Positions 18,206-25,318 of a stretch of DNA of 64,000 bases are shown here, piece after piece. The stretch covers positions 1,204,501 through 1,268,500 of the forward strand of contig CP048486.1 in the NCBI GenBank assembly GCA_025560025.1, read 5' to 3'. Below the pieces are notes generated by a model. It saw nothing but the letters and a program-made list of their open reading frames with translations, did no database searches and was not told the origin of the DNA. The position numbers and the translations under genes were made by a program. The stretch is from Agrobacterium tumefaciens (GTDB lineage: Bacteria > Pseudomonadota > Alphaproteobacteria > Rhizobiales > Rhizobiaceae). The first letter of the stretch is position 1, and every line of letters begins with the position of its first letter.

Positions 18206-18808
18206 TCAGGCGACCAGTTTTTCGCCCTTGAGATGACGTTCAAGGAAGGGAAGGCTGTCCTGCCCCCAATAAAGTTCGCCCTCGTAACGGAATGTGGGAA
18301 GCCCGAACACGCCGGCTGTCTTTGCGGTTTCGTAATTGGCTTTCCAGATGGCGGCGATGGCGTCGCTTCCGCCGCGCTCATCCAGCGCCTTGCCGTCGAA
18401 GCCGGCTTTGTCCGCGATTGCACGGCGAATCTCGGCCTTGCCGATGTCTTCGCCGCCTTCCCAGAAGTCTCCCTGAAGTGCCTTGGTCAGCTTCAGCCAG
18501 TCCTCGCCCGCCTCGATGGCGGCAATGACCATGAAGCCTGCGGGGGTGGGATCGGAAAGGGCGGCACGGTTTTCGAAGCTCAGCGACTTGCCGCGCAACG
18601 CGGCCCAGCGCTTTAAATCCTTCGTCCAATAGGCACGGCGCGCCTCCGGACGGTTGCGGGAATAGATCGCGCCATTATCCTCGATCAGCGGAATGATGTG
18701 GGGCCGGATCGTGGCGTTCTGTTCACCGGCAAGGGCGGCGAAAGGCTCTAGGCCGAGGAAGGCCCAGGGGGAGCCGATGCCGAAGAAATAGTCGATGGTC
18801 TTTGTCAT
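18206..18808 (-). CDS. DsbA-family 2-hydroxychromene-2-carboxylate isomerase-like (GST kappa) protein
   Basis: A 200-residue thioredoxin-fold protein. The N-terminus TIDYFFGIGSPWAFLG matches the kappa-class GST/NahD family, in which the serine replaces the DsbA cysteine and activates glutathione. PHIIPLIEDNGAI and a C-terminal FGLPTFRYEGELYWGQDSLP (cis-proline loop) support the fold. No signal peptide is seen, so it is cytoplasmic. Family members do glutathione-dependent isomerisation in naphthalene degradation, but many have other substrates. It sits between the TetR regulator and the FAD-linked oxidase in one run. Confidence 0.78.
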   Translation of the reverse strand: MTKTIDYFFGIGSPWAFLGLEPFAALAGEQNATIRPHIIPLIEDNGAIYSRNRPEARRAYWTKDLKRWAALRGKSLSFENRAALSDPTPAGFMVIAAIEAGEDWLKLTKALQGDFWEGGEDIGKAEIRRAIADKAGFDGKALDERGGSDAIAAIWKANYETAKTAGVFGLPTFRYEGELYWGQDSLPFLERHLKGEKLVA

Positions 18809-18819
18809 ATCTGGTTTCC

Positions 18820-19383
18820 TCAGGATGCCTGGCCGGCTGCAAGATCGAACACCGAGAGCGCACAGTCCCGGGCGATGAGAACGGCATGCGGATCGCGCCC
18901 GACGGCGACGGTCGCGAGCGCGCCTTCGTAAAGAAGCGAAAGGTGAGATGCGGCCTGATCCGGCCGGCCCCCTGCCTTGGACATGACCGTCTCAAAGATG
19001 TCCCGTACCATTCGTTTATGGGTTCTCGCCACGGTGACGACCCGATCGGAATCGCCGTGTTCGGCAACCGCAAGTGCAAAGGCGCAGCCTCTGAATTCGG
19101 GGCTGTCGGCTTTCTCGTAAAGCCGCTCGAAAATCACCCGGATCTGGTCCCTCGGATTGTTCGTTGCAGTCAGAACATCCTGCAGCGAGCGAATGACACG
19201 GTCGTGGCGATCCTGAAGATAGGCAGCAACGAGGTGATCCTTGGATGGAAAATGTCGATAGAGTGTCGCCTTTGCGACCTTCGCTTCTTCAATAATGCGA
19301 TCGATCCCGACTGCCCTGATACCCTCGTTGTAAAACAGCGCACCGGCGGCGGTGAGGATCTGATCTGGAATGGCTTCTCTCAT
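18820..19383 (-). CDS. TetR-family transcriptional regulator
   Basis: A 187-residue protein with an N-terminal TetR HTH (ILTAAGALFYNEGIRAVGID, then AKVAKATLYRHFPSKDHLV, residues 8-50) and a helical effector-binding domain. It is the only regulator inside the 4980-20461 gene run and is 49 bases behind the ketopantoate-reductase-like gene, so probably co-transcribed with it. It is the natural candidate to bind the repeated element found before all three operons. The ligand is unknown; an imported substrate or its product would fit. Confidence 0.85.
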   Translation of the reverse strand: MREAIPDQILTAAGALFYNEGIRAVGIDRIIEEAKVAKATLYRHFPSKDHLVAAYLQDRHDRVIRSLQDVLTATNNPRDQIRVIFERLYEKADSPEFRGCAFALAVAEHGDSDRVVTVARTHKRMVRDIFETVMSKAGGRPDQAASHLSLLYEGALATVAVGRDPHAVLIARDCALSVFDLAAGQAS

Positions 19384-19432
19384 TTTATCGCTTCAGTTTG
19401 GTGGTTTTCATGTGAAGAATGGATCGAACGCG

Positions 19433-20461
19433 TCATTGCGCGGCGGCGAGACCGTTTTTGTCGCGATCCTGCAATTGCAGGACAAGAGACCGGATTGCAT
19501 CGACCGGCTCTGCCTTCGAGAAACGGCCCTGATGCGCCAGCCTGCCGGCAAGGGACTGGATAGCCTCGTTGTAAGGCGTCGCAATGTTGTGCAGACGCCC
19601 GAGCAGCACGATTTCTCCGTTGAGATAATCGACCTCGCTGGATGCGCCCCGGGCAAAACTCTGCCAGGTTGATTGCTGGCCAGGCTCGATGCCGCTGTTT
19701 TCTGCGATGCTCCAGCTCGAAATATCGATGGTCCGCTCGGAAGCAGAGGCGAGATTGTAACCTGCGGCTTCAAGCGCCTGACGGGCCTCATGGACCAGTG
19801 CCTCGGCGATGGAGGCCCGCAGGCCGGCTTCTCCTGCAAACAGATCCAGCGCATTGCGGACATTGTGAAGGAGTTTTGCCGATTTCCAGCGGCGGATATC
19901 GTTGCTGGTTTCCGCGAGATAATTGGCGCGAGTAAGGTCTGCGACAATTTCCGTCGCCGTATCGTCGGAACCGGCAGGGAAACGCCCTATGGTGACGACG
20001 CCGACCTGCGGATTGCCGGCTGCGGCCACTGCGCCCGTTTGCGTAAACCGGGCAGGGGTCAGAATGCTGGCCCCATAGACATTGGCGAAGGTTCTGAGCG
20101 CCAGGGCTTCCGTCGCCAGACCGTTCTGAAAGGTAACCAGCGGCAACTGCGCGGCCGTGGCGCCTTCCGCGCCCCGCACCTGACGCCATGACCAGTCCGC
20201 CAGCGTGGCTGCCACATCCTGCGTCTTGACGGTTAGCAGCAGAATATCATCGAGTGCCAGTTCGGGCGGTTCGGATACATCAAAGGCGTTCAGCCTTATC
20301 TGCTGCGTGCCGGATGGCCTCTGATAGCTCAGGCCCTGTTTGATAATGGAAGCAATCTGTGCGCCGCGCCCGACCAGAGCATATTTGATGCCGGAAAGCT
20401 CGAACTGCGCGGCAAGACTCGCGCCGACCGCACCTGCGCCGATAATAACGTATCGTGTCAC
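19433..20461 (-). CDS. Ketopantoate-reductase-like (PanE/ApbA family) NAD(P)H oxidoreductase
   Basis: A 342-residue protein starting with the Rossmann motif YVIIGAGAVGASLAAQFE (residues 4-21). DILLLTVKTQDVAATLADW and LVTFQNGLATEALALRTF match the ketopantoate reductase fold, with the K and N positions of the active site conserved in type. GTG 20461 is chosen because GGGGA precedes it; TTG 20473 has no ribosome-binding site. It heads a run of genes with the TetR regulator, isomerase, FAD oxidase and BisC-like enzyme. Here it more likely reduces a 2-keto acid of this pathway than makes pantothenate, which is inference. Confidence 0.78.
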   Translation of the reverse strand: MTRYVIIGAGAVGASLAAQFELSGIKYALVGRGAQIASIIKQGLSYQRPSGTQQIRLNAFDVSEPPELALDDILLLTVKTQDVAATLADWSWRQVRGAEGATAAQLPLVTFQNGLATEALALRTFANVYGASILTPARFTQTGAVAAAGNPQVGVVTIGRFPAGSDDTATEIVADLTRANYLAETSNDIRRWKSAKLLHNVRNALDLFAGEAGLRASIAEALVHEARQALEAAGYNLASASERTIDISSWSIAENSGIEPGQQSTWQSFARGASSEVDYLNGEIVLLGRLHNIATPYNEAIQSLAGRLAHQGRFSKAEPVDAIRSLVLQLQDRDKNGLAAAQ

Positions 20462-20500
20462 CTTTTTCCCCAATTCAACCGGACCGATATTGCGCCAGCA

Positions 20501-20551
20501 TCAATTGCAGCGGTTGAGATTGCGGCATTGATACAGGATTTCGTTCAACAT
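20501..20551 (-). CDS. Possible 16-residue leader peptide
   Basis: ATG at 20551 is preceded by a strong GGGAGGG and opens a 16-codon frame (MLNEILYQCRNLNRCN) ending 40 bases before the ketopantoate-reductase-like gene and downstream of shared element copy c. The good ribosome-binding site is the only support. It has two cysteine and four asparagine codons. Confidence 0.3.
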   Translation of the reverse strand: MLNEILYQCRNLNRCN

Positions 20552-20610
20552 CGTCCCTCCCTGAAGGCGGCCAATGATGACAGCTAGCCTAGGGATCAGA
20601 ACCGCGTCAA

Positions 20611-20649
20611 GAAAGACAGGTCGTTCTTTTTCTATTTATTTTGTAGAAA
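20611..20649 (-). promoter_or_regulatory. Shared upstream element, copy c
   Basis: The plus strand reads GAAAGACAGGTCGTTCTTT (20611-20629) and then TTTCTA-N9-TAGAAA (20629-20649). It matches copy a in both parts. Within the first part AAAGA-N8-TCTTT forms an imperfect dyad. It lies about 150 bases upstream of the GTG of the ketopantoate-reductase-like gene. Confidence 0.6.
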
Positions 20650-20853
20650 ATCATTTGGCATATGGAGGCTTTGCGGCCACCTCATTCCCGACCGTCAGGC
20701 AAGGCGGAACTCCCTGCTGCAAATCGGCCTGTTTTGAGCATGGGTGCCGGCGATTCGAAGGCTATGCTTCGGCGCGGATATTTGACATGGCGCACACGCC
20801 CGTGCCGGTGCCGCATTTCGGTCCGTCACGGGCGTATACTGGCTTTGGGGGCC
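20650..20853. other. Intergenic region at the end of the copper operon, with a hairpin
   Basis: No gene is evident. A 9-bp perfect inverted repeat (ACGCCCGTG at 20796-20804, CACGGGCGT at 20827-20835) lies just downstream of the CusF-like stop. It has a long loop and no T-run, so it may mark the transcript end but is not a clear intrinsic terminator. Confidence 0.35.
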
Positions 20854-21138
20854 TTATTTCACCTGGGCGACGACCAGCTTGCCGTCTGCGCGCTCGGCGA
20901 CGAATTCGATGTTCGCGCCTTCCTTGAGCTTGGCGAGCAGGGCGTCGTCCTTGACGCGGAACACCATCGTCATGGCCGGCATGTCGAGGTTCTTCAGTTC
21001 CTCATGGATGATGGTGACTTTCTTGGCCGTGGCATCGACCTTCTTCACCGTGCCCTTGGTGAATTCCTGGGCGAATGCGCCGAAGGGAGCGGCAAGCAGG
21101 AGCGCTGCTGCAACGGAGATTTTAATGATTGTCTTCAT
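20854..21138 (-). CDS. CusF-like periplasmic copper-binding protein
   Basis: A 94-residue protein with a signal peptide (MKTIIKISVAAALLLAAP, cleaved near AFA-QEF) and a CusF OB-fold domain. The diagnostic stretch is KNLDMPAMTMVFRVKD (about residues 50-65), whose methionines bind Cu(I). KKVTIIHEEL supplies the upstream histidine. It acts in the periplasm as a copper chaperone. It is the last gene of the copper operon, 25 bases after the cupredoxin. No CusCBA pump genes are near, so its partner may be the oxidase or a pump elsewhere. Confidence 0.88.
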   Translation of the reverse strand: MKTIIKISVAAALLLAAPFGAFAQEFTKGTVKKVDATAKKVTIIHEELKNLDMPAMTMVFRVKDDALLAKLKEGANIEFVAERADGKLVVAQVK

Positions 21139-21162
21139 GGTCAGGTTCCTTTGGTGAATGGG

Positions 21163-21639
21163 TTACTTTGCCGAGACTTTGAGATCGCCGCGCATGCCGG
21201 CCTCATAATGACCGGGTTTCAGGCAGGCGAATTCGAACATCCCGTCATTGGTGAATTTCCAGATGATTTCGCCGCTTTCGCCCGGCGCAAGGCTGATCGC
21301 ATTGGGATTGTCATGTTCCATCTCCGGGGCCTTCTCCATGGCGGCCTTGTGCTCCAGATTGGCTTTCTGCTCGTCGAGGATGAATTCGTGGTCCAGCTCG
21401 CCGACATTCTTCACGGCAAAACGCACGGTCTTGCCCTTCTTGAATTCAAACTTGGCGGGGGTGAACAGCATCTTGCCGTCAGGCGTCTCCTTCATCGTCA
21501 CCTGGATGGTTTGCGTCACCTTGGATTTGTCGCCGGGTTCACCGATCGCCATCGCATCATGGCCACCGCCGTGGGTGCCCGAGGCGAAGGCGGGTGTGGC
21601 AAGAGCGGTGAGAAGCAGTGCAAGTTTCAGTCTGGTCAT
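21163..21639 (-). CDS. Periplasmic cupredoxin (type 1 copper protein)
   Basis: A 158-residue secreted protein: signal peptide (MTRLKLALLLTALATPAFA), then a His-rich patch (GTHGGGHDAM) and a plastocyanin/azurin-like domain. Type 1 copper ligands are visible as the histidine in GELDHEFIL and the C-x4-H-x4-M set in FACLKPGHYEAGM near the C-terminus. It probably carries electrons or Cu to or from the multicopper oxidase encoded immediately upstream (41 bases). Similar cupredoxins accompany CopA-type oxidases in other proteobacterial copper clusters. Confidence 0.85.
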   Translation of the reverse strand: MTRLKLALLLTALATPAFASGTHGGGHDAMAIGEPGDKSKVTQTIQVTMKETPDGKMLFTPAKFEFKKGKTVRFAVKNVGELDHEFILDEQKANLEHKAAMEKAPEMEHDNPNAISLAPGESGEIIWKFTNDGMFEFACLKPGHYEAGMRGDLKVSAK

Positions 21640-21679
21640 TGCATGTTCCTTGGTTCTGTGGGGGTTGTGGTCTGCACGA

Positions 21680-23029
21680 TCAGCCGTGTTTCATGGGTTT
21701 CGGCGTGATCTGTGTTTTGGGATCATTGGTCTTTTCGGTCGCCGGCACGTCGCCGGTCCATTCCCAGGCCTGGGTTCCGGGCGGGTTTTCGTACCAGCCG
21801 GGATCTGAGTAATCGCCGGCGGAAATGCCTTCGCGGACCTTCACCACGGAGAACATGCCGCCCATCTCGATCGGGCCGTGCGGCCCCCAGCCGGTCATCA
21901 TGGGAACGGTATTCTCAGGGATTTCCATTTCCATGGCGCCCATATCGGCCATGCCGGCGGTGCCCATCGGCATATATTCCGGCCGGACCTTGCGGATTTT
22001 TTCGGTGACGGTTTTCTTGTCGACGCCGATGAAGGTCGGGACATCATGCCCCATCGCGTTCATCGTATGGTGCGACTTGTGGCAATGGATCGCCCAGTCG
22101 CCGACATATTTGGCGTCGAATTCGTAAGCCCGCATCGCACCGACAGGGATGTCGATGCTGACTTCGGGCCACCGAGCCTCGGGCCGCACCCAGCCGCCAT
22201 CCGTACAGGTCACCTCGAAATCGTAGCCATGCATGTGGATCGGATGGTTTGTCATGGTCAGGTTGCCGACGCGCACGCGCACCCGGTCATCCTTGGAAAC
22301 CACCAGCGGATCGATGCCCGGAAACACCCGGCTGTTCCATGACCACAGATTGAAATCCGTCATCGTCATGATTTTCGGCACGTAGGAGCCGGGGTTGATG
22401 TCGAAGGCGTTGATCAGGAAGACGAAGTCGCGATCAACAGGCATGAATGCCGGATCCTTCGGATGGATCACGAAGAAGCCCATCATGCCCATCGCCATCT
22501 GGACCATTTCGTCCGAATGCGGGTGGTACATGAAGGTACCCGATTTCACGAGATCGAACTCGTAAACGAAGGTCTTGCCGACGGGGATATGCGGCTGTGA
22601 CAGGCCGCCGACGCCGTCCATGCCCGACGGCAGGATCATGCCGTGCCAGTGGATGGTCGTATGTTCCGGCAGCTTGTTGGTGACGAAAATACGCACCCGG
22701 TCGCCTTCGACGGCCTCGATGGTCGGGCCGGGCGACTGGCCGTTATAGCCCCAGAGGCGGGCGGTCATGCCCTCCGCCATCTCGCGCTCCACCGGCTCGG
22801 CGACAAGGTGGAATTCCTTGACGCCATTGTTCATCCGGAATGGCAGGGTCCAGCCGTTCAGGGTGACGACCGGATTGTAATCGGGACCGGTGGTGGGCTT
22901 GACCGGCGCCTGGGTTGCCGCCGTTTCCATCACGGCCGCTTCCGGCAGGCTGCTATTCGATGTCTTTGCCCAGGCCGCCGTGGAGACCATCGCGGCGCCG
23001 ACACCCAGAAAGTTTCTTCTATTGAACAT
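21680..23029 (-). CDS. Periplasmic multicopper oxidase, copper-resistance type
   Basis: A 449-residue three-domain multicopper oxidase. The Tat-type signal NRRNFLGVGAAMVSTAAWA is at the N-terminus. Copper sites are HWHGMILPSGMDG, FMYHPHSDEMVQ, NHPIHMHGYDFEV and the type 1 site DWAIHCHKSHHTMNAMGHD, which has the HCHxxxHxxxxM pattern. A methionine-rich tail (MADMGAMEMEIPENTVPMM) suits Cu(I) binding. It oxidises Cu(I) to the less toxic Cu(II). ATG 23029 is chosen for AGGAAAC at 5 bases; the longer frame to 23047 would spoil the signal. It is the central gene of the copper operon. Confidence 0.9.
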   Translation of the reverse strand: MFNRRNFLGVGAAMVSTAAWAKTSNSSLPEAAVMETAATQAPVKPTTGPDYNPVVTLNGWTLPFRMNNGVKEFHLVAEPVEREMAEGMTARLWGYNGQSPGPTIEAVEGDRVRIFVTNKLPEHTTIHWHGMILPSGMDGVGGLSQPHIPVGKTFVYEFDLVKSGTFMYHPHSDEMVQMAMGMMGFFVIHPKDPAFMPVDRDFVFLINAFDINPGSYVPKIMTMTDFNLWSWNSRVFPGIDPLVVSKDDRVRVRVGNLTMTNHPIHMHGYDFEVTCTDGGWVRPEARWPEVSIDIPVGAMRAYEFDAKYVGDWAIHCHKSHHTMNAMGHDVPTFIGVDKKTVTEKIRKVRPEYMPMGTAGMADMGAMEMEIPENTVPMMTGWGPHGPIEMGGMFSVVKVREGISAGDYSDPGWYENPPGTQAWEWTGDVPATEKTNDPKTQITPKPMKHG

Positions 23030-23043
23030 GGCCGTTTCCTTTC

Positions 23044-24504
23044 TCAATGTCCGCCACCGCCGCCACCAGCGGTGGCAACTTCTGTTTCTGCCCCTGCCGT
23101 AGCCGCGCCACCGCCATAGATGGCGGGAGCGAGGCCGGCTTCCGCGAGCCAGAAGTCGCGTTTGGCATTGATGGCGAGCAGGTTCGAATTGACTTTTTCG
23201 CGGCTGTCGGCGAGCAATTCGAAGGTATTGGTGAGCATGCCATTATAGGTGAGCAGCGACTCTTCCTCGATCTTCGTTCGCAGCGGCACCACGCTGTTGC
23301 GATAATGCCGGGCGATATCGTAGTTCGAGTGATAGGCCTGATAGGCGGAGCGGGCTTCGGAGCGGACATTGACCGCCTTTTCCGCCAGCAGATTTGCCGC
23401 CCGCATATAGGCAAGTTCGGATTCCCGCATTCTCGCCCGGCCGGAATCGAAGATCGGAATGACGAATTCCAGTTCTGCATTGCCCGTCGTCTGTTTGTTT
23501 ATGGCGTCCTCGTCACGCTCGCGTTCGGTCTCGAAACCGGAGCGAAGTTCGAGATCGGTGACGTATCGGGTGGCCTCGGTGAGCTTGAACGACCGGGCGG
23601 TCGATTCCAGATCGAGTTTGGCGATCTGCAAATCCACGCGGCGCTGCAGCGCCTCGGCCTCGATCATGTCGCGTTTGGCAATATCCTTGGGAAGCTGCGG
23701 CAGGCGATTGGGAATGCTGTATTCGATGTCTCCTCCCCACAGTCCCATCAGCCTTGTCAGCTCTTCCTTCGCAAGACGTGCCTCAAGCCTCGCCTTGGCG
23801 ATCTGGCCTGTCAGCTCGGCATAGAAGACCTGTTCGCGGGCCTGGCCCTCCTTGTTCAGCGAGCCTGCCTCCCCAAGCTTTTTGGCAAGTTCCGAGGCGG
23901 CATCCGCAGCCGTCTGCGCCTGAGCGAGCTGGCCGACATTTTCCCAGGCCGCGACAGCCGTGATCCACGCCCGGCGGGTATCCGCCGCCAGTTGCAACGT
24001 CTTCAGCGCGGCTGCGAGCTGCGCCTTGCGGAAGCCGGTATCGGCAATCTCGACATTCTGTTTAAGAGTGGCCAGCGCCAGAATATTGGTAACGATCACA
24101 CCCTCGATCGCCTTGTAGGCCCTGAGCCCCGGCGTGCCGATGCCCGTCAGCCCGATACCGACCCTCGGATTGACCAGCATGGTCGATTGCCAGGCGGTTG
24201 CGGCAGACTCGCCAAGATCCGTATAAGCAGCCTGAAGGCCCTTGTTGTTGAGCAGTGCGACCTGAACCGCCGTTTCGACATCGATGGTTTTGGCGGCCAT
24301 CAGCGACTTGACGCGGGCCGAAGTCGCCTGCGCCTCTGCCCTGTTCTGTATCCAGACCGTCTGCTTTCCGGTCGCTTCGGATGTTTTGGCCGATACGGTG
24401 GTGAAGCCCGCATTTTTCGAGGTGTAGTCGGCGGCCGTGACGCAGCCGCCGAGGACGACGGGGAAGGAAAGGGCGGCCGCGAGTTTGAATATACGTATCG
24501 TCAT
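23044..24504 (-). CDS. TolC-family outer-membrane lipoprotein (efflux channel)
   Basis: A 486-residue outer-membrane factor. The lipoprotein signal ends in the lipobox VVLGGC (about residue 21). Long helical repeats follow, with VQVALLNNKGLQAAYTDLGE in the first and EVFY/KEELTRLMGLWG in the middle, typical of TolC/CusC channels. Its GTG/ATG start overlaps the end of the small lipoprotein gene by 4 bases, and its stop is 14 bases before the oxidase start, so it is tightly coupled. No membrane fusion protein or RND pump is encoded beside it. Its role in copper export is inferred from context. Confidence 0.83.
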   Translation of the reverse strand: MTIRIFKLAAALSFPVVLGGCVTAADYTSKNAGFTTVSAKTSEATGKQTVWIQNRAEAQATSARVKSLMAAKTIDVETAVQVALLNNKGLQAAYTDLGESAATAWQSTMLVNPRVGIGLTGIGTPGLRAYKAIEGVIVTNILALATLKQNVEIADTGFRKAQLAAALKTLQLAADTRRAWITAVAAWENVGQLAQAQTAADAASELAKKLGEAGSLNKEGQAREQVFYAELTGQIAKARLEARLAKEELTRLMGLWGGDIEYSIPNRLPQLPKDIAKRDMIEAEALQRRVDLQIAKLDLESTARSFKLTEATRYVTDLELRSGFETERERDEDAINKQTTGNAELEFVIPIFDSGRARMRESELAYMRAANLLAEKAVNVRSEARSAYQAYHSNYDIARHYRNSVVPLRTKIEEESLLTYNGMLTNTFELLADSREKVNSNLLAINAKRDFWLAEAGLAPAIYGGGAATAGAETEVATAGGGGGGH

Positions 24505-24731
24505 GATGCGTCTCCTTTCGGAGCCTGCGCATCGTTCTGGTTACGCCAGGGCTTCGGGTCAGCCGGGGCGCGGTGCGTATAACCCGTAACCGGCGTTTGA
24601 TAGCGGATGGGTGCGGCGCCGAGCGACGGGTTCGCCGCGTCTTCAAACGAGGTAACCTCGTTCATCAAGGATGTGGCCGTGCAGCCGCCCAGAAGCAGGG
24701 GCGCTGCCACCACGATGTAAATAGGATTCAT
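24501..24731 (-). CDS. Small lipoprotein in the copper operon
   Basis: A 76-residue protein with a lipoprotein signal peptide: hydrophobic IYIVVAAPLLLGGC, cysteine near residue 17. The mature part is polar and contains no copper motif that I recognise (YRGH-like sites absent). It overlaps the TolC-family gene by 4 bases. Likely anchored in the outer membrane and possibly an assembly helper for the channel, but the function is unknown. Confidence 0.65.
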   Translation of the reverse strand: MNPIYIVVAAPLLLGGCTATSLMNEVTSFEDAANPSLGAAPIRYQTPVTGYTHRAPADPKPWRNQNDAQAPKGDAS

Positions 24732-24818
24732 GGTAATGTCCGAACAGGAGATGTAACGGCGCGACGGCGCTAAAGCCGCTCACGCACGGTCATTGCCCAG
24801 CAGGCGGGCTTTGCCTGT

Positions 24819-25229
24819 TCAGATATTCGGTGGACGGTGAAGGAGCGGGGTCTCGCCCACGGCCTTGCTATCGTCGAGGAAGGAACGAATGGAATTGTCG
24901 ACGGGTTTGCCCAGCGCGTCATGAGCGATCAGCACGGCCATGCCGAGACAGAAATCGCCGCAGCATTCCGGCTTGACCGGCTTTTTAACGCCGCTGTCAT
25001 GCTCTGCCGCATCCATCTTGTGATGATCGTCGGACGCCATGGCCGAACCACCGTGGCTCTTCATCGCGCCATGATCCATCATGACCGATTGGTCGTGCGG
25101 CATTCCCGCAGCGTCTGGACCATGCATTGCGGCATTGACGGTGGAAACGCTGTAGCCCGCCAGTGACAGTATCATCACCAGTCTAAACAGCAGTGCCGTC
25201 AATTTCGATGTTTGCAACATCTTACGCAT
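24819..25229 (-). CDS. His/Met-rich secreted or membrane protein, first gene of the copper operon
   Basis: A 136-residue protein with an N-terminal hydrophobic signal (LLFRLVMILSLAGYSVSTVNA). The mature part is full of potential metal ligands: HDQSVMMDHGAMKSHGG, DDHHKMDAAEH and CCGDFCLGMAV near residue 90. It resembles the short Met/His/Cys-rich proteins that lead copper operons in rhizobia, but I cannot name a family. It probably buffers or senses periplasmic copper. The gap to the lipoprotein gene is 87 bases. Confidence 0.7.
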   Translation of the reverse strand: MRKMLQTSKLTALLFRLVMILSLAGYSVSTVNAAMHGPDAAGMPHDQSVMMDHGAMKSHGGSAMASDDHHKMDAAEHDSGVKKPVKPECCGDFCLGMAVLIAHDALGKPVDNSIRSFLDDSKAVGETPLLHRPPNI

Positions 25230-25239
25230 GGACAGTAGA

Positions 25240-25290
25240 AGAGCCGTAGTTCTCGAATTTTGTCAATGAGTATCACTCATAACCATCGAC
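25240..25290 (-). promoter_or_regulatory. Copper operon promoter region with palindrome ATGAGT-ATC-ACTCAT
   Basis: A perfect 6-bp inverted repeat with a 3-base centre lies at 25266-25280. On the minus strand it is followed directly by TTGACA, a good -35 hexamer, 35 bases from the ATG. An operator placed just upstream of -35 suggests an activator. I could not match the palindrome to the CueR or CopY consensus. Confidence 0.45.
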
Positions 25291-25318
25291 AAATGCCGTG
25301 CCTTCCGGTTCCGCAACC

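Noticed and set aside
19433..20461. Calling this gene panE for pantothenate synthesis
   Set aside because: It is embedded in a catabolic gene run with no panBC genes, and the family has many non-biosynthetic members.
4980..20473. The cluster as the known sulfoquinovose (smo) pathway of Agrobacterium
   Set aside because: The smo set has a sugar-type ABC importer, flavin reductase and sugar dehydrogenase genes; none of these is here, and the importer is dipeptide-type.
23047..24582. 511-codon plus-strand frame opposite the TolC-family gene
   Set aside because: The minus strand has the lipobox and TolC repeats; this is a shadow.
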